Positions 1 to 9,244 of a stretch of DNA of 64,000 bases are shown in pieces. Both the position numbers and the translations under genes were made by a program. How positions within the stretch are numbered: the stretch's first letter is position 1; the number at the start of each line of letters is the position of its first letter. The stretch is from Pseudorhizobium xiangyangii (GTDB lineage: Bacteria > Pseudomonadota > Alphaproteobacteria > Rhizobiales > Rhizobiaceae): positions 62,001-126,000 of the forward strand of contig NZ_JAJAWH010000003.1 in NCBI RefSeq assembly GCF_020531965.1. Direction: 5' to 3'. The notes under the pieces were generated by a model. That model saw only the letters and a list, made by a program, of their open reading frames with translations. It did no database searches and was not told where the DNA came from.

Positions 1-242
1 GAGCGCCCGTCCCGGAAGTCATGCTTCTCGATGATCCCCTCATCCTCGAACAACTTGACCGTCCGATAGACGGTTGAGAGCGAGATCCGGGGATCGATCT
101 TGGCGGAACGGCGATAGAGTTCCTCCACGTCGGGATGGTCGTCCGATTCCTGAAGAATACGGGCAATGACGCGACGTTGATCCGTCATGCGCATGCCCTT
201 TTCGGCGCACAGTTCCTCCAGCGTCTTGGAAAGATCTGTCAT
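1..242 (-). CDS. fur: Fur-family metal-responsive repressor, N-terminal 80 residues (cut by window edge)
   Basis: The minus-strand frame starts at an ATG at 242 and runs off the left edge, giving 80 residues beginning MTDLSKTLEEL. The sequence has the Fur/Zur DNA-binding domain: the segment around residues 17-35 (GMRMTDQRRVIARIL) is the first helix region, and LSTVYRTVKLFEDEGII at about 55-71 is the recognition helix of the winged helix. The dimerisation and metal-binding half lies outside the window. In rhizobia the orthologue at this position often acts as a manganese-responsive regulator called Mur; that is family knowledge and cannot be tested here. It is the last gene of a minus-strand run after rimI, with a 39-nt gap. 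Confidence 0.9.
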   Translation of the reverse strand, partial: MTDLSKTLEELCAEKGMRMTDQRRVIARILQESDDHPDVEELYRRSAKIDPRISLSTVYRTVKLFEDEGIIEKHDFRDGR

Positions 243-281
243 GACGTTGCCGCCTTCATTTCATTCACAGTCTTTTTGGAC

Positions 282-776
282 CTACCGAAGATCGCGCTTC
301 ATGACAAGCGCCGTCGAACGCTCTCCATCGGGCCCCGCATAATACGCGGGCCGTTCGGCGACCGTTGTAAAACCCAGCTTCCGATACAGGCGGATGGCGG
401 CCTGGTTGGCAGCCTCAACCTCGAGAAAGATCACCTCGCCGCCGCGCTGGCTGGTTTCCCGCAGTGCGGCTTGCATCAGCCGCCACCCAAGTCCCAGATT
501 GCCGAACTTGTTTCCGACCGCCACAGTCAGTATCTCGGCCTCACCGGCCACTTCCCTCGCCAGCACGAATCCCGCCGCGGGGCGGGAGAAGAAGGCATTG
601 GTCTGCCGCGCAACGAAGCCAAAGACATTCGGCTGCAGCAGCAGGCTCAGGAATTCGCCATCACTCCACTGGCGCGGAAAGCGTTGACCGTGGAGCTCGG
701 AAATCTCCCGGCAATCGTCCGCTTCCATCGGGACGATCTCGAAATAGGGCTTCCATTGCAAATATTCGTCGAACAT
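282..776 (-). CDS. rimI: RimI-type ribosomal protein N-alpha-acetyltransferase (GNAT)
   Basis: 164 residues forming one GNAT acetyltransferase domain. The acetyl-CoA loop region is visible as GNLGLGWRLMQAALRET (about 91-108), a variant of the Q/RxxGxG/A motif, and the C-terminal segment NQAAIRLYRKLGF (about 123-136) is the typical motif B of RimI proteins. Family role: acetylates the N-terminal residue of ribosomal protein S18 and possibly other substrates. It lies 8 nt after tsaB on the same strand, and the tsaB-rimI pairing is common in bacteria, which supports this assignment over a generic GNAT enzyme. The exact substrate here is inferred. Confidence 0.9.
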   Translation of the reverse strand: MFDEYLQWKPYFEIVPMEADDCREISELHGQRFPRQWSDGEFLSLLLQPNVFGFVARQTNAFFSRPAAGFVLAREVAGEAEILTVAVGNKFGNLGLGWRLMQAALRETSQRGGEVIFLEVEAANQAAIRLYRKLGFTTVAERPAYYAGPDGERSTALVMKRDLR

Positions 777-784
777 CGAAGCAA

Positions 785-1444
785 TCAGGATCGAGCGAGG
801 GCATAACCGGTCTGCGGCTTCGCATCCGGTCCACGAAGATAGAGCGGCTTGGGTCGGGACGCTTCCTCCGTCTTCAAAGCGCCCAGCCGTGCGACCGTGG
901 CTATATCGAATCGGTCAGCGACCGCGGCATTTTCTTCGCCCATGACAAGCGCCCGCCCCGAGCCCGCTACATCGGCAGAAAGGGAACTCGCCAAGCTTGC
1001 TGTATCTTCCGGCGACATGGCAACCGGTTCGCTCAGATGGCGACCGTCGGCGGCAAAGGTCTGGACGTAGAGTTCATTGCGCTTGGCATCCATCGCCACC
1101 AGCAGGGGCCGGCCAGACGGCTCGCCGAGATGCATCGCGGCAAGCGTTTCGAGCGTGGTTATCCCGACTGAACTGATGTCGAGCGCGAGAGCCAAGCCGC
1201 GCGCCGCAGCTACTCCGACGCGAATGCCGGTAAAGGAACCGGGGCCTATCACGACGGCAATGCGATCGACGTCCTTCAGCTCAAGCGCCGCCTGAGCCAG
1301 AACTTCGTCGATCACCGCCATCAGCCTTTCGGCGTGGCCCTTGCCGATCATATCGGTCACAGCCGCAAGCATACGGCCGGTTTCGCTGTCATAGAGCGCG
1401 GCGGAACAATCCACCCCGGCCGTATCTATTGCCAAGACGATCAT
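785..1444 (-). CDS. tsaB: tRNA threonylcarbamoyladenosine biosynthesis protein TsaB
   Basis: The open frame extends to 1555, but the conserved N-terminus MIVLAIDTAGVDCSAAL begins at the ATG at 1444, giving 219 residues, normal for TsaB. It has the ASKHA fold: the first phosphate-binding strand (LAIDTAG), the GKGHAERLM segment near residue 34, and VIGPGSFTGIRVGVAAARGLA at about 66-86. TsaB is the non-catalytic partner of TsaD in the complex that makes t6A37 in ANN-decoding tRNAs. It is separated by 11 nt from the NifU-like gene and by 8 nt from rimI, so the three are probably co-transcribed. Confidence 0.93.
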   Translation of the reverse strand: MIVLAIDTAGVDCSAALYDSETGRMLAAVTDMIGKGHAERLMAVIDEVLAQAALELKDVDRIAVVIGPGSFTGIRVGVAAARGLALALDISSVGITTLETLAAMHLGEPSGRPLLVAMDAKRNELYVQTFAADGRHLSEPVAMSPEDTASLASSLSADVAGSGRALVMGEENAAVADRFDIATVARLGALKTEEASRPKPLYLRGPDAKPQTGYALARS

Positions 1445-1455
1445 CGGAGGTCGTA

Positions 1456-2022
1456 CTACAGGGCTTCGACGGCCTGGACTTCCGGCACGAAGTGACGAAG
1501 CAGGTTCTGCACGCCGTGCTTCAGCGTTGCCGTCGACGACGGGCAACCGGAACAAGCGCCCTTCATGTTCAGGTAGACGGTCCCGTCTTTGAAGCCCCTG
1601 AAGGTAATGTCGCCGCCATCCTGGGCCACGGCCGGACGCACGCGCGTTTCGAGAAGCTCCTTGATGGTTGCGACAATCGTCTCGTCGCCATCATCATAAA
1701 ATTCATCTTCTTCGTCGGACACTTCCGCCGTGCTGGTGCCACCGCCCATGACGGGCTGACCCGACATGAAATGTTCCATGATCGACCCGAGGATTGCCGG
1801 CTTCAGGTGCTGCCATTCGGCGCTGTCCTTGGTGACTGTAATGAAGTCGTAGCCGAAATAGACGCCGGTGACGCCGGGAATGGTGAACAAGCGGGAAGCA
1901 AGCGGCGACGCGTCCGCCTCGCCGGCCTGACGGAAATCCGCCGTGCCCTTTTCCATGACAATCTTGCCCGGCAGGAACTTCAGGGTCGCCGGATTCGGCG
2001 TTGCCTCTGTCTGGATGAACAT
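1456..2022 (-). CDS. NifU-like Fe-S cluster scaffold/carrier (NFU type)
   Basis: 188 residues in two domains. The N-terminal NFU domain (about 1-90) opens with MFIQTEATPNPATLKFLPG, typical of mitochondrial NFU1 and its alphaproteobacterial relatives. The C-terminal NifU domain (about 110-185) contains the cluster-binding CxxC as GACSGCPSS near residues 155-163. An acidic linker (SDEEDEFYDDGDE) joins them. Family role: carries assembled 4Fe-4S clusters to target enzymes such as lipoate synthase. The start ATG at 2022 is preceded by a purine-rich AGGAGA sequence. It appears to be the first gene of the nfu-tsaB-rimI-fur run. Confidence 0.92.
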   Translation of the reverse strand: MFIQTEATPNPATLKFLPGKIVMEKGTADFRQAGEADASPLASRLFTIPGVTGVYFGYDFITVTKDSAEWQHLKPAILGSIMEHFMSGQPVMGGGTSTAEVSDEEDEFYDDGDETIVATIKELLETRVRPAVAQDGGDITFRGFKDGTVYLNMKGACSGCPSSTATLKHGVQNLLRHFVPEVQAVEAL

Positions 2023-2133
2023 GTCGCTTCTCCTGAGTGCCGACCGGCACCTAGTTTAGAATTCTTCCAAAGAAGATAGTCCTAATCATCTTTGGGTTCA
2101 AGTGCGCCTTTCGCCTGCGTCCGTCAAGGCAGC

Positions 2134-2625
2134 TCAGCAGAGCGCGTCGATTTCCTCGTCCGTCAGGTTATCGGGCAGCACCGTCACGGGGATCGGGAAG
2201 ACAGCGCCCCGTCCCGCCACTGCGGAAACCAGCGGCCCCGGCCCTTCTTTGGCAGAGGCAGCCGCCAGTACAAGGATCGCGATATCCCGGTCTTCTTCCA
2301 CCAAAGCGTTGATCTGCTCGGTGGCACTGCCTTCCCTGATAACAATCTCGGGATCGATCCCGATGCTTTCGCGCACCTTCTGCGCCGTCTTCGCCATAAT
2401 GGCTTCGGCCTCCTCGCGGGCCTCCGCCCGCATGATGGCCTCGACGCCCAGCCATTGCTGGAAGTCACCCTCGGGAATGACGAAGAGCAACACCATTCCA
2501 CCATTGGAATTCTTCGCACGGCGCCCGGCGTAGTGGACGGCCCGCTCGCATTCCGGCGTGTTGTCGATCACCGCCATGAACTTGCGTCGGTGTCCTTCAA
2601 GTCGTGAAAGGCGTTTGGAAACCAT
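2134..2625 (-). CDS. Universal stress protein, UspA family
   Basis: The frame is open to 2640, but the ATG at 2625 has a GGAGAGG ribosome-binding site at correct spacing and gives the conserved start MVSKRLSRLEGHRRKFMAVID, so I place the start there (163 residues). The UspA fold is seen in the first strand (KFMAVID) followed by the conserved aspartate, and the middle (PEIVIREGSATEQI) and late (DIAILVLAA) segments. The usual ATP-binding G-2x-G-9x-G(S/T) pattern is not clear near the C-terminus, so it may be a non-nucleotide-binding UspA. The gene stands between trpS and the NifU-like gene. Its function is stress-related by family only. Confidence 0.85.
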   Translation of the reverse strand: MVSKRLSRLEGHRRKFMAVIDNTPECERAVHYAGRRAKNSNGGMVLLFVIPEGDFQQWLGVEAIMRAEAREEAEAIMAKTAQKVRESIGIDPEIVIREGSATEQINALVEEDRDIAILVLAAASAKEGPGPLVSAVAGRGAVFPIPVTVLPDNLTDEEIDALC

Positions 2626-2647
2626 GGCAGCCCTCTCCATCCCGAAA

Positions 2648-2666
2648 CCCGGCCTGTCAGGCCGGG
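2648..2666 (-). terminator. Hairpin downstream of trpS
   Basis: An 8-bp GC-only stem (2648-2655 with 2659-2666) and a 3-nt loop lie 64 nt after the trpS stop, followed on the minus strand by TTTCGGG. This is a plausible weak intrinsic terminator or processing hairpin between trpS and the UspA gene. The U-tract is short. Confidence 0.45.
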
Positions 2667-2730
2667 CCGGGGAAATCTATACGAAAGACGGAAAATGAAA
2701 ACCTGAACGTTGTGCGACCAACCCGCGCAA

Positions 2731-3795
2731 TCAGCGAAGGAAGCCGATGATGTCGGAGACTTCCGCCATCACCTTCTCGGCACGACCACGCGCTCTTTCG
2801 CCGCCATCGCGCAGGATGGCATCGATGTGGCTCGTGTCGTCCATCAGACGGCGCATTTCGCCGGTGATCGGCGACAGCACCGTGACGGCAAGCTCCGCCA
2901 GTGCCGGCTTGAACACCGAGAACTGCTGGCCGCCGAACTCGGCAAGCACGTCGGCCTTGCTGCGGTCGGAGAGCGCCGCATAGATTCCGACGAGGTTGGC
3001 GGCTTCCGGGCGGCCTTCCAGACCCTGGACCTCGCTCGGCAACGCGTCCGGATCAGTCTTCGCTTTGCGGATCTTCTTCAGGATCGTGTCGGCATCGTCC
3101 ATCAGGTTGATGCGAGACAGATCCGAAGGATCGGACTTAGACATCTTCTTGGTGCCGTCCTTCAGAGACATGACGCGCGGCGCGGGGCCTTCGATAAGCG
3201 GCTCGACCAGCGGGAAATAGCCGTGGATCGGCTCTTCGCCGACAACCATATCGACACCACTACCGGCTGCGCGGATCTTGTCCTGAAAATCTATGTTGAA
3301 CTTCTGGGCGATATCACGCGCCAGTTCCAGGTGCTGTTTCTGGTCGTCACCAACCGGAACATGGGTAGCGCGATAAACCAGAATATCGGCGGCCATCAGG
3401 CTCGGATAGGCAAGCAGGCCAAGCGATGCATTCTCGCGGTCCTTGCCGGCCTTGTCCTTGAACTGCGTCATCCGGTTCATCCAGCCGATGCGAGCCACGC
3501 AATTGAATACCCAGGCCAGCTCCGCATGCTGCGGGACAGCCGACTGGTTGAAGACGATATGCTTGACCGGGTCGATACCGGAAGCAATGAACGCGGCAGC
3601 AATCGAACGGATCTGGTTGCGCAGATCATCATGAACGAGTTGCGCCGTGATGGAGTGCAGGTCGACGACGCAATAAATGCAGTCGTTGTTTTCCTGCAGC
3701 GCGACGAATTTGCGGATAGCGCCGAGATAATTGCCGAGATGCAGGTTGCCGGTCGGCTGAACGCCCGAAAAGACGAGCGGCTGGAAGGTATTCAT
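2731..3795 (-). CDS. trpS: Tryptophanyl-tRNA synthetase
   Basis: 354 residues, class I aminoacyl-tRNA synthetase. The HIGH-type motif is PTGNLHLGN at residues 14-22 and the second signature KMSKS is at 217-221 within [13 protein letters not shown]. Length is typical of rhizobial TrpS, slightly longer than the E. coli enzyme. The ATG at 3795 has a GAGGA ribosome-binding site. In many rhizobia trpS is close to murJ; here a plus-strand peptidase gene and 463 bp of non-coding sequence separate them, so trpS must have its own promoter. Confidence 0.97.
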   Translation of the reverse strand: MNTFQPLVFSGVQPTGNLHLGNYLGAIRKFVALQENNDCIYCVVDLHSITAQLVHDDLRNQIRSIAAAFIASGIDPVKHIVFNQSAVPQHAELAWVFNCVARIGWMNRMTQFKDKAGKDRENASLGLLAYPSLMAADILVYRATHVPVGDDQKQHLELARDIAQKFNIDFQDKIRAAGSGVDMVVGEEPIHGYFPLVEPLIEGPAPRVMSLKDGTKKMSKSDPSDLSRINLMDDADTILKKIRKAKTDPDALPSEVQGLEGRPEAANLVGIYAALSDRSKADVLAEFGGQQFSVFKPALAELAVTVLSPITGEMRRLMDDTSHIDAILRDGGERARGRAEKVMAEVSDIIGFLR

Positions 3796-4258
3796 CGTGT
3801 GTCCTCAGTAGGCTGGTGGAGGGCCCCAGGCCCGAGCGGGCCATGTTGCTAACGTTTCGGCTTATGCACGCCGGCCTGTTGGTTATCAAGAGGTCCCCTT
3901 CACGCGCTCGCCAAGTGTGGCATCGCGGCGTCTTTCCGCCACAATTGGTCCCCGCAGACGCTTTTGCAGTGCCGTTTGCCGCGCTTTTCTCGCCAAATGC
4001 GAAGCCTATTTCTTAGGCAGTCAAAATGGGAGGATTTCGCATGGTGCAATGCTCATCAGCTTCCCAATGCCCTGATTTACAAGGCAGTTTGGAACGTTGT
4101 TCTCAGAGGAGGCACGAATTTTCGGACGCTTCCGCAGCGCAACATACCGGCTTACCGCATTGCGAGCAAAAGTCGTCCATATTTGCGCCATTTTCTGGAA
4201 CGATTTTCTGTCTCATCAAGACCAGCCCGAAATGATCAAGGGCCCTCCGGGGGACACC
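3796..4258. other. Non-coding divergent region between trpS and the M15 peptidase gene
   Basis: 463 bp with no frame that looks like a real protein. Several plus-strand frames cross it (for example from 4097 in the peptidase frame), but they lack family similarity upstream of the signal peptide at 4259. It should hold the trpS promoter on the minus strand and the peptidase promoter on the plus strand; I cannot assign -35/-10 boxes with confidence. No repeats or structured RNA were noticed. Confidence 0.5.
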
Positions 4259-4702
4259 ATGTGCATTGTATTTCGCGTCGCGCTTGCCTCTCTTCTCGCG
4301 CTCAGCATGAGCGGGATTGCGGTAGCCGACAGTAGCCAGAAGCGTCGCGGCAACATTTTCAAGCACGACTATTCCGCGGCCTACACGGTTCAGCGCGTCA
4401 GCGTGAGAACGAGCTGTTTCCCTACCAAGCTGAAGGCGATCCTCGCGCACATCGCTGTCCAGACGGGCAAGAAGCCGATGGTGACCTCCGGCCACCGCCC
4501 ACGCTCGGGACGTTCCCAGCACAGCCACTGCTACGCAGCCGACATACGGGTGCCCGGCATATCGGAAAAACGCATACTCGCCGCCGCAAGAAGCGCCCCC
4601 GGGATCGGCGGCGTCGGGCGGTACTGCAACGGCATCGTCCATGTTGATATCGGCCCCAAGCGGATGTGGGCCCACTGTGGCAAGCGGTCGAAGCGGTCCT
4701 AG
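4259..4702 (+). CDS. Exported M15-type (YcbK/DUF882-like) Zn peptidase
   Basis: 147 residues from the ATG at 4259, which has GGGGGA upstream; the frame is open from 4097, but a clear signal peptide (hydrophobic core VALASLLALSMSGIA, cleavage about residue 23) fixes the start. The mature part has the metal-ligand pattern of M15 peptidases: SGHRPRSGRSQHSHCYAADIR (residues 77-97) with candidate ligands His88 or His90 and Asp95, and VHVDIG at 127-132 with His128. Family role: cleavage of peptidoglycan peptide cross-links or stems in the periplasm. It sits alone on the plus strand, convergent with murJ (4-nt gap between stops). Four cysteines in the mature part suggest disulfides. Substrate is not known. 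Confidence 0.8.
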   Translation: MCIVFRVALASLLALSMSGIAVADSSQKRRGNIFKHDYSAAYTVQRVSVRTSCFPTKLKAILAHIAVQTGKKPMVTSGHRPRSGRSQHSHCYAADIRVPGISEKRILAAARSAPGIGGVGRYCNGIVHVDIGPKRMWAHCGKRSKRS

Positions 4703-4706
4703 CTGC

Positions 4707-6278
4707 CTAGCTGCCTCGCGGCCCGCGCTTCAGGTTGCGCCTGATCATCCCGGTGTCCGCACCGCCGACCAGGAATGCGACAGGAAAATAAACCGCCATT
4801 GCCAGCGCCACCAGACAAGCCAGGGCCAGCACTTGCTCAATCAAGGAAGCCTCGGGCGAAAGCCAGGGTGCAGCGTGCGGCAGGAGATAGACAAGCGACG
4901 CTGCCATGGCTCCTGCGGAAACGAACAGCATCAGCGTCCTCCTGAACAGCGCCCATTCCCACATCAGGTCACCGCGCCATAGCAGTGTCGAGAACAGAAG
5001 CACCGCATTGATCCACCCCGCTGCAGCTTCGGCGGTGGCGATACCCCGCTCGGCCAGCAACGGAAAGAGCGTGATCGCAAGCCCGGAGTTCACGACGACC
5101 GAGATAATCGTGAAGCGCATCGGCGTCTTGGTATCTTCGCGTGCGTAGAAACCGGGCTGCAAAGCCTTGATCATTACGAAGCCGGGCAGGCCTATCCCGT
5201 AGATAGCCAGAATGGATGCCACCACGGCCGTATTTTCAGCGGAGAAGGCACCCCTCTCGTAAAGCACGCGCACGATGGGATCCGACAGGACCCAAAGGCC
5301 GGCCGCTGCGGGCAGGGTGAGGAACAGGACAAACTCCAGCGAGCGGTTCTGGATATTGGCCGCCTCCTTCATCTGCCCACCCTTCAGGGCTCGCGACAGC
5401 TCGGGTAGCAAAACCACCCCGACCGCCACGCCAACGACCCCGAGCGGCAACTGATAGACCCGATCCGCGTACTGAAGGGCGGCGATCGCACCCTCCTTCC
5501 CCGAAGCGATGGCCATTCCGATGATCTGATTGATCTGCGTGATGCCACCGGTGATCGCTGCCGGAACCGCCAGCACGAGCAGCCGTTTCACGTTGGGGGT
5601 CATTCTCGGACGGCGAAAGCCTATGTTGATGCCCGCATTGCGGACACCGATGTAGACGACGGCAAGTTGAAGAACGCCCGCTACGAGAACACTCCAGGAC
5701 AGGTACCAGGCCATCGTCAGCGGATTAGCACCGCTCCACCAGCCGTAGGCGAGCGCCGCGATCATCACGACGTTGAGAAACACCGGGGCAATAGCCGCCG
5801 CAAAGAAACGATGAAGCGAATTCAGCATCCCGCCCATCATCGCCGTCAGCGACATGCACATCAGGTACGGGAACATCACCGTCGCCAGCCGGACCGTTAT
5901 CGACGACTTTTCAGGATCATCCGCAAAGCCGGGGGCGATGATCCAGTCGACCAGCCAGGGCATGGCCAATTGCATGGCGATCGTGATGAGCAGCAGCGCC
6001 GAGAAAAGAACCCCAAAGACCTCCTCGGAAAACCGTTTGGCGCCCTCGACGCCATTGGTTTCTATCTCCTTGGAGAACAAGGGGACGAAGGCGGCATTGA
6101 ACGCGCCTTCCGCAAACAGCCGCCGAAACAGGTTCGGAAACCGGAACGCCGCATAGAATACGTCGGCCATCGGACCTGTCCCGAGAGCCGCCGCCATCAT
6201 CGTCTCGCGGGCAAAACCGAAGATCCGGCTGCCGAGCGTTGCACCGCCGACGGTCGCAAATTTCCTGACGAGGCTCAT
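4707..6278 (-). CDS. murJ: Lipid II flippase MurJ (MviN family)
   Basis: 523 residues, very hydrophobic throughout with about 14 membrane segments, starting [19 protein letters not shown]. This N-terminal pattern and the later [32 protein letters not shown] block (residues about 22-53) are diagnostic of MviN/MurJ. Family role: moves lipid-linked peptidoglycan precursor across the cytoplasmic membrane. Its ATG overlaps the glnD stop by 4 nt (6275-6278), which implies translational coupling. glnD-murJ order is a conserved rhizobial arrangement. Confidence 0.96.
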   Translation of the reverse strand: MSLVRKFATVGGATLGSRIFGFARETMMAAALGTGPMADVFYAAFRFPNLFRRLFAEGAFNAAFVPLFSKEIETNGVEGAKRFSEEVFGVLFSALLLITIAMQLAMPWLVDWIIAPGFADDPEKSSITVRLATVMFPYLMCMSLTAMMGGMLNSLHRFFAAAIAPVFLNVVMIAALAYGWWSGANPLTMAWYLSWSVLVAGVLQLAVVYIGVRNAGINIGFRRPRMTPNVKRLLVLAVPAAITGGITQINQIIGMAIASGKEGAIAALQYADRVYQLPLGVVGVAVGVVLLPELSRALKGGQMKEAANIQNRSLEFVLFLTLPAAAGLWVLSDPIVRVLYERGAFSAENTAVVASILAIYGIGLPGFVMIKALQPGFYAREDTKTPMRFTIISVVVNSGLAITLFPLLAERGIATAEAAAGWINAVLLFSTLLWRGDLMWEWALFRRTLMLFVSAGAMAASLVYLLPHAAPWLSPEASLIEQVLALACLVALAMAVYFPVAFLVGGADTGMIRRNLKRGPRGS

Positions 6279-9115
6279 GCGTCTGCCTTCGGCCGCCGCG
6301 GCGACGGATGAAGCCGGCGCCTGGGTGCCGGAGCCGGCGCAATGATCCCCGAGGGCATGCCGCTTCGCAGCTCATCCTCCTGCTCGGACATCACGGCCTT
6401 CAGCCGCGCCGAAATATTGCCCTGGCGGTTCTCGTTGGTGATCTTCGCTCCGAGGAGGTCGGTGACGTAGAAGGTATCGATGACCTTTTCCCCGAAGGTG
6501 GTGATGCGCGCGGAATGAATATCGAGTGACAAGTCGGCGAGCACCGCGGTGATTTCCGCGAGCAGGCCGGGCCGGTCCAGGCACTCGACCTCCACGACAG
6601 TAAACTTGTTGGACAGACCGTTGGAGATGATCACCGACGGCGGGATGTTGAACGTCTTGTTGCGCTTCTTCGACCTGGCTCGCGTCGCGATGACTTCCGG
6701 CAGCCGCTTCTTGCCGGAAAGCACGTCCTCGATCATCCGGCCGATGGTCGCCGCCCGCCGAAGCTCGTCCTCATCGACCGCAAACTCCCTATTGACGAGG
6801 ATGGTATCCAGGGCGCGTCCGTCGGACGTCGTGAAGATCTGGGCATCGGCGATATTGGCACCTGCAGCAGCACACGCACCGGCGATAACCGACAGCAGGC
6901 GGGGATGGTCCGGCGCAAGCACCGTGATCTCCGTAATCGCATGGAATGAGTGCGTCCGCACTATCGTCGCCAGGGCGCGGCCTGCCTGGTCCGTCTCGCG
7001 GATGAATTGCGCGTGGCGCACCTGATCCTCAAGGGCAACAGACAGGAGATAGGGCTGGTAGTGGAGAGCCGAATAGACCCGCCTATCCTTCTGATCCCAG
7101 TCGGAGAGGGCATCGAACAGTTCCTGTTCCGCTTGCATCGCCCGCTCTTTCCGCGTCGATTCCGAGAAGCCTCCGGACAGAAGCAGCTCGGTCTCATAGT
7201 AGAGCGTGCGAAGAAGCTGACCCTTCCAGCCGTTCCAAACCCCTGGACCAACGGCGCGAATATCGCAGATCGTCAGAACCAGCAGAAGCTTCAGCCGGTC
7301 CAGCGACTGCACTTTCTCGGCGAAGTCAGTGATTGTCTTGCGATCGTGCAGGTCGCGGGTCTGCGCCGTCATGGACATCAGCAGGTGCTCTTCGATGAGC
7401 CACACCACCAGTTCCGTCTGCTTTGCATTCAGGCCCAGGCGAGGGCACAGCGTTCGAGCGATGCGCGCGCCGGCAATCGAGTGATCTTCCTGCCGCCCCT
7501 TGGCGATGTCGTGGAGAAGCACGGCGACATAGAGAACGATGCGGTCCTCGATGCTCGGCATCAGCATATTCGATAGCGGGTGGATGTCGGCAGCTTTTCC
7601 CCTGTCGATTTCGGACAGGGCATCCACCGAGCGAAGCAGGTGCTCGTCGACCGTATAGTGGTGATACATGTTGAACTGCATCATCGAAACGATCCGGCCG
7701 AAATCCGGGATGAACCGCCCGAGGACACCAGCCTCGTTCATGCGACGAAGGATCAGCGCGGGATCGCGCCGGGACGTGAGGATCGACAGGAACAGCCGGT
7801 TGGCTTCCTCGTCCTCGCGAACACTGTCATTGATCAACGCCAGCGATCGGGTCACCCGTTTCAGCGCATCCGGATGAAACTCGAGATCGTTGATGTCGGC
7901 GACGTGGAAAAACCTGATGATGCTGACCGGATCCCGCTTGAAGACGTCCGGATCCGCCAGCGTGATGCGGCCGTGGTCCTGAACGAACTCCACGGTGCCG
8001 GGGATCTTGTGAACCCGGTTCGTGAACCGGGAAATGACCCGCTTCAAGCCTGGAACGTCCTTGGCCTGTTCGTCCTCGAGCGCCGCGCAGAAGATTCGTG
8101 TCAGGTCACCGACATCCTTGGCCACCAGGAAGTAGTGCTTCATGAAGCGCTCCACCGCAGAGAGGCCAGGCCGGGTGTGGTAGTCCAGGCTTTCCGCAAT
8201 CTCCCGCTGGATATCGAACGACAAGCGCTCCTCGGCCTTGCCGGTCAGAAAATGCATGTGGCAGCGAACGGCCCAGAGAAAGTCGTCCGACTTCTGAAAG
8301 ACTTTCCATTCGTGGCGGGAGAAGACGCCACGCTTCACGAGTTCCTCCGCGTCGCGGACGCGGTAATAGTACTTGGCGATCCAGAACAGCGTGTGGAGAT
8401 CACGCAGGCCGCCTTTTCCCTCCTTCACGTTCGGCTCGACCAGATAGCGCGTATCGCCGGCCTTCTGGTGACGAACATCTCGCTCCGCCAGCTTCGCAGC
8501 AACGAATTCTCGGCCTGTCCCCGCAACGATCTCGGTATCGAAACGCTTCTCGAGCTCCGCCAACAGGACCTCGTCACCGCAGATGTATCGGCTTTCCAGG
8601 ATCGCGGTGCGGATCGTCATGTCCGTCTTCGCAAGCTGGATGCATTCCTCCACCGTGCGGGTTGCGTGGCCGACCTTGAAGCCCATGTCCCAGAAGATGT
8701 AGAGCAGGAACTCGATCGCCTTGTGCATCGCCTCCGAGTTCTTCGCAGGCAGCAGGAAGAGGAGATCTATGTCCGATCCGGGAGCAAGGGTATCGCGGCC
8801 ATATCCCCCGACTGCGGCCACGGCGATGCTGGCCGCCTCTGCATGGAGCTTCTCGACAACCGTTTCATGGAGGACACAGATCAACCGATCCTGTAACCAG
8901 GAGAGGCGCTGCGCACAGGCTAGGCCGCCTCCATCCTCTTCGAGAAGTTCCCTGATCTTCAGGCGGCCATCGGTGCTTGCGGCTCGCAAGATGGCGAGAA
9001 GCGCGGTGCGCTTTTCCAGCGTCGTCCGGCTGCCGTCCTCCCCCACGAGCCGGCATTCCGCCCGCAGCTTGTCCACATCGAGAATATCGGAGAAATCGAG
9101 TTCTTGGTTGGCCAT
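6275..9115 (-). CDS. glnD: Bifunctional PII uridylyltransferase/uridylyl-removing enzyme GlnD
   Basis: 946 residues with the full GlnD layout. The nucleotidyltransferase motif [17 protein letters not shown] is at about 103-119; a PII-uridylyltransferase helical region follows; the HD hydrolase domain has [13 protein letters not shown] at about 532-545; two ACT domains occupy roughly 730-940 ([15 protein letters not shown] and [15 protein letters not shown] mark their starts). It senses glutamine and adds or removes UMP on PII proteins, controlling nitrogen assimilation. It overlaps murJ by 4 nt and lies downstream of mutS on the same strand with a 129-nt gap. Confidence 0.97.
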   Translation of the reverse strand: MANQELDFSDILDVDKLRAECRLVGEDGSRTTLEKRTALLAILRAASTDGRLKIRELLEEDGGGLACAQRLSWLQDRLICVLHETVVEKLHAEAASIAVAAVGGYGRDTLAPGSDIDLLFLLPAKNSEAMHKAIEFLLYIFWDMGFKVGHATRTVEECIQLAKTDMTIRTAILESRYICGDEVLLAELEKRFDTEIVAGTGREFVAAKLAERDVRHQKAGDTRYLVEPNVKEGKGGLRDLHTLFWIAKYYYRVRDAEELVKRGVFSRHEWKVFQKSDDFLWAVRCHMHFLTGKAEERLSFDIQREIAESLDYHTRPGLSAVERFMKHYFLVAKDVGDLTRIFCAALEDEQAKDVPGLKRVISRFTNRVHKIPGTVEFVQDHGRITLADPDVFKRDPVSIIRFFHVADINDLEFHPDALKRVTRSLALINDSVREDEEANRLFLSILTSRRDPALILRRMNEAGVLGRFIPDFGRIVSMMQFNMYHHYTVDEHLLRSVDALSEIDRGKAADIHPLSNMLMPSIEDRIVLYVAVLLHDIAKGRQEDHSIAGARIARTLCPRLGLNAKQTELVVWLIEEHLLMSMTAQTRDLHDRKTITDFAEKVQSLDRLKLLLVLTICDIRAVGPGVWNGWKGQLLRTLYYETELLLSGGFSESTRKERAMQAEQELFDALSDWDQKDRRVYSALHYQPYLLSVALEDQVRHAQFIRETDQAGRALATIVRTHSFHAITEITVLAPDHPRLLSVIAGACAAAGANIADAQIFTTSDGRALDTILVNREFAVDEDELRRAATIGRMIEDVLSGKKRLPEVIATRARSKKRNKTFNIPPSVIISNGLSNKFTVVEVECLDRPGLLAEITAVLADLSLDIHSARITTFGEKVIDTFYVTDLLGAKITNENRQGNISARLKAVMSEQEDELRSGMPSGIIAPAPAPRRRLHPSPRRPKADA

Positions 9116-9244
9116 GTCGTCCTGCAGATGCCTCAGGGTCTCCGCACGCTATAGCCGCTCCGGCGCGCACTGAACAATGATAATCGTGCGCCGCCGGTTC
9201 ACACTTCGCTTGCCTCTGGGTGAGCTTGCGGGCCTATCGTCATC

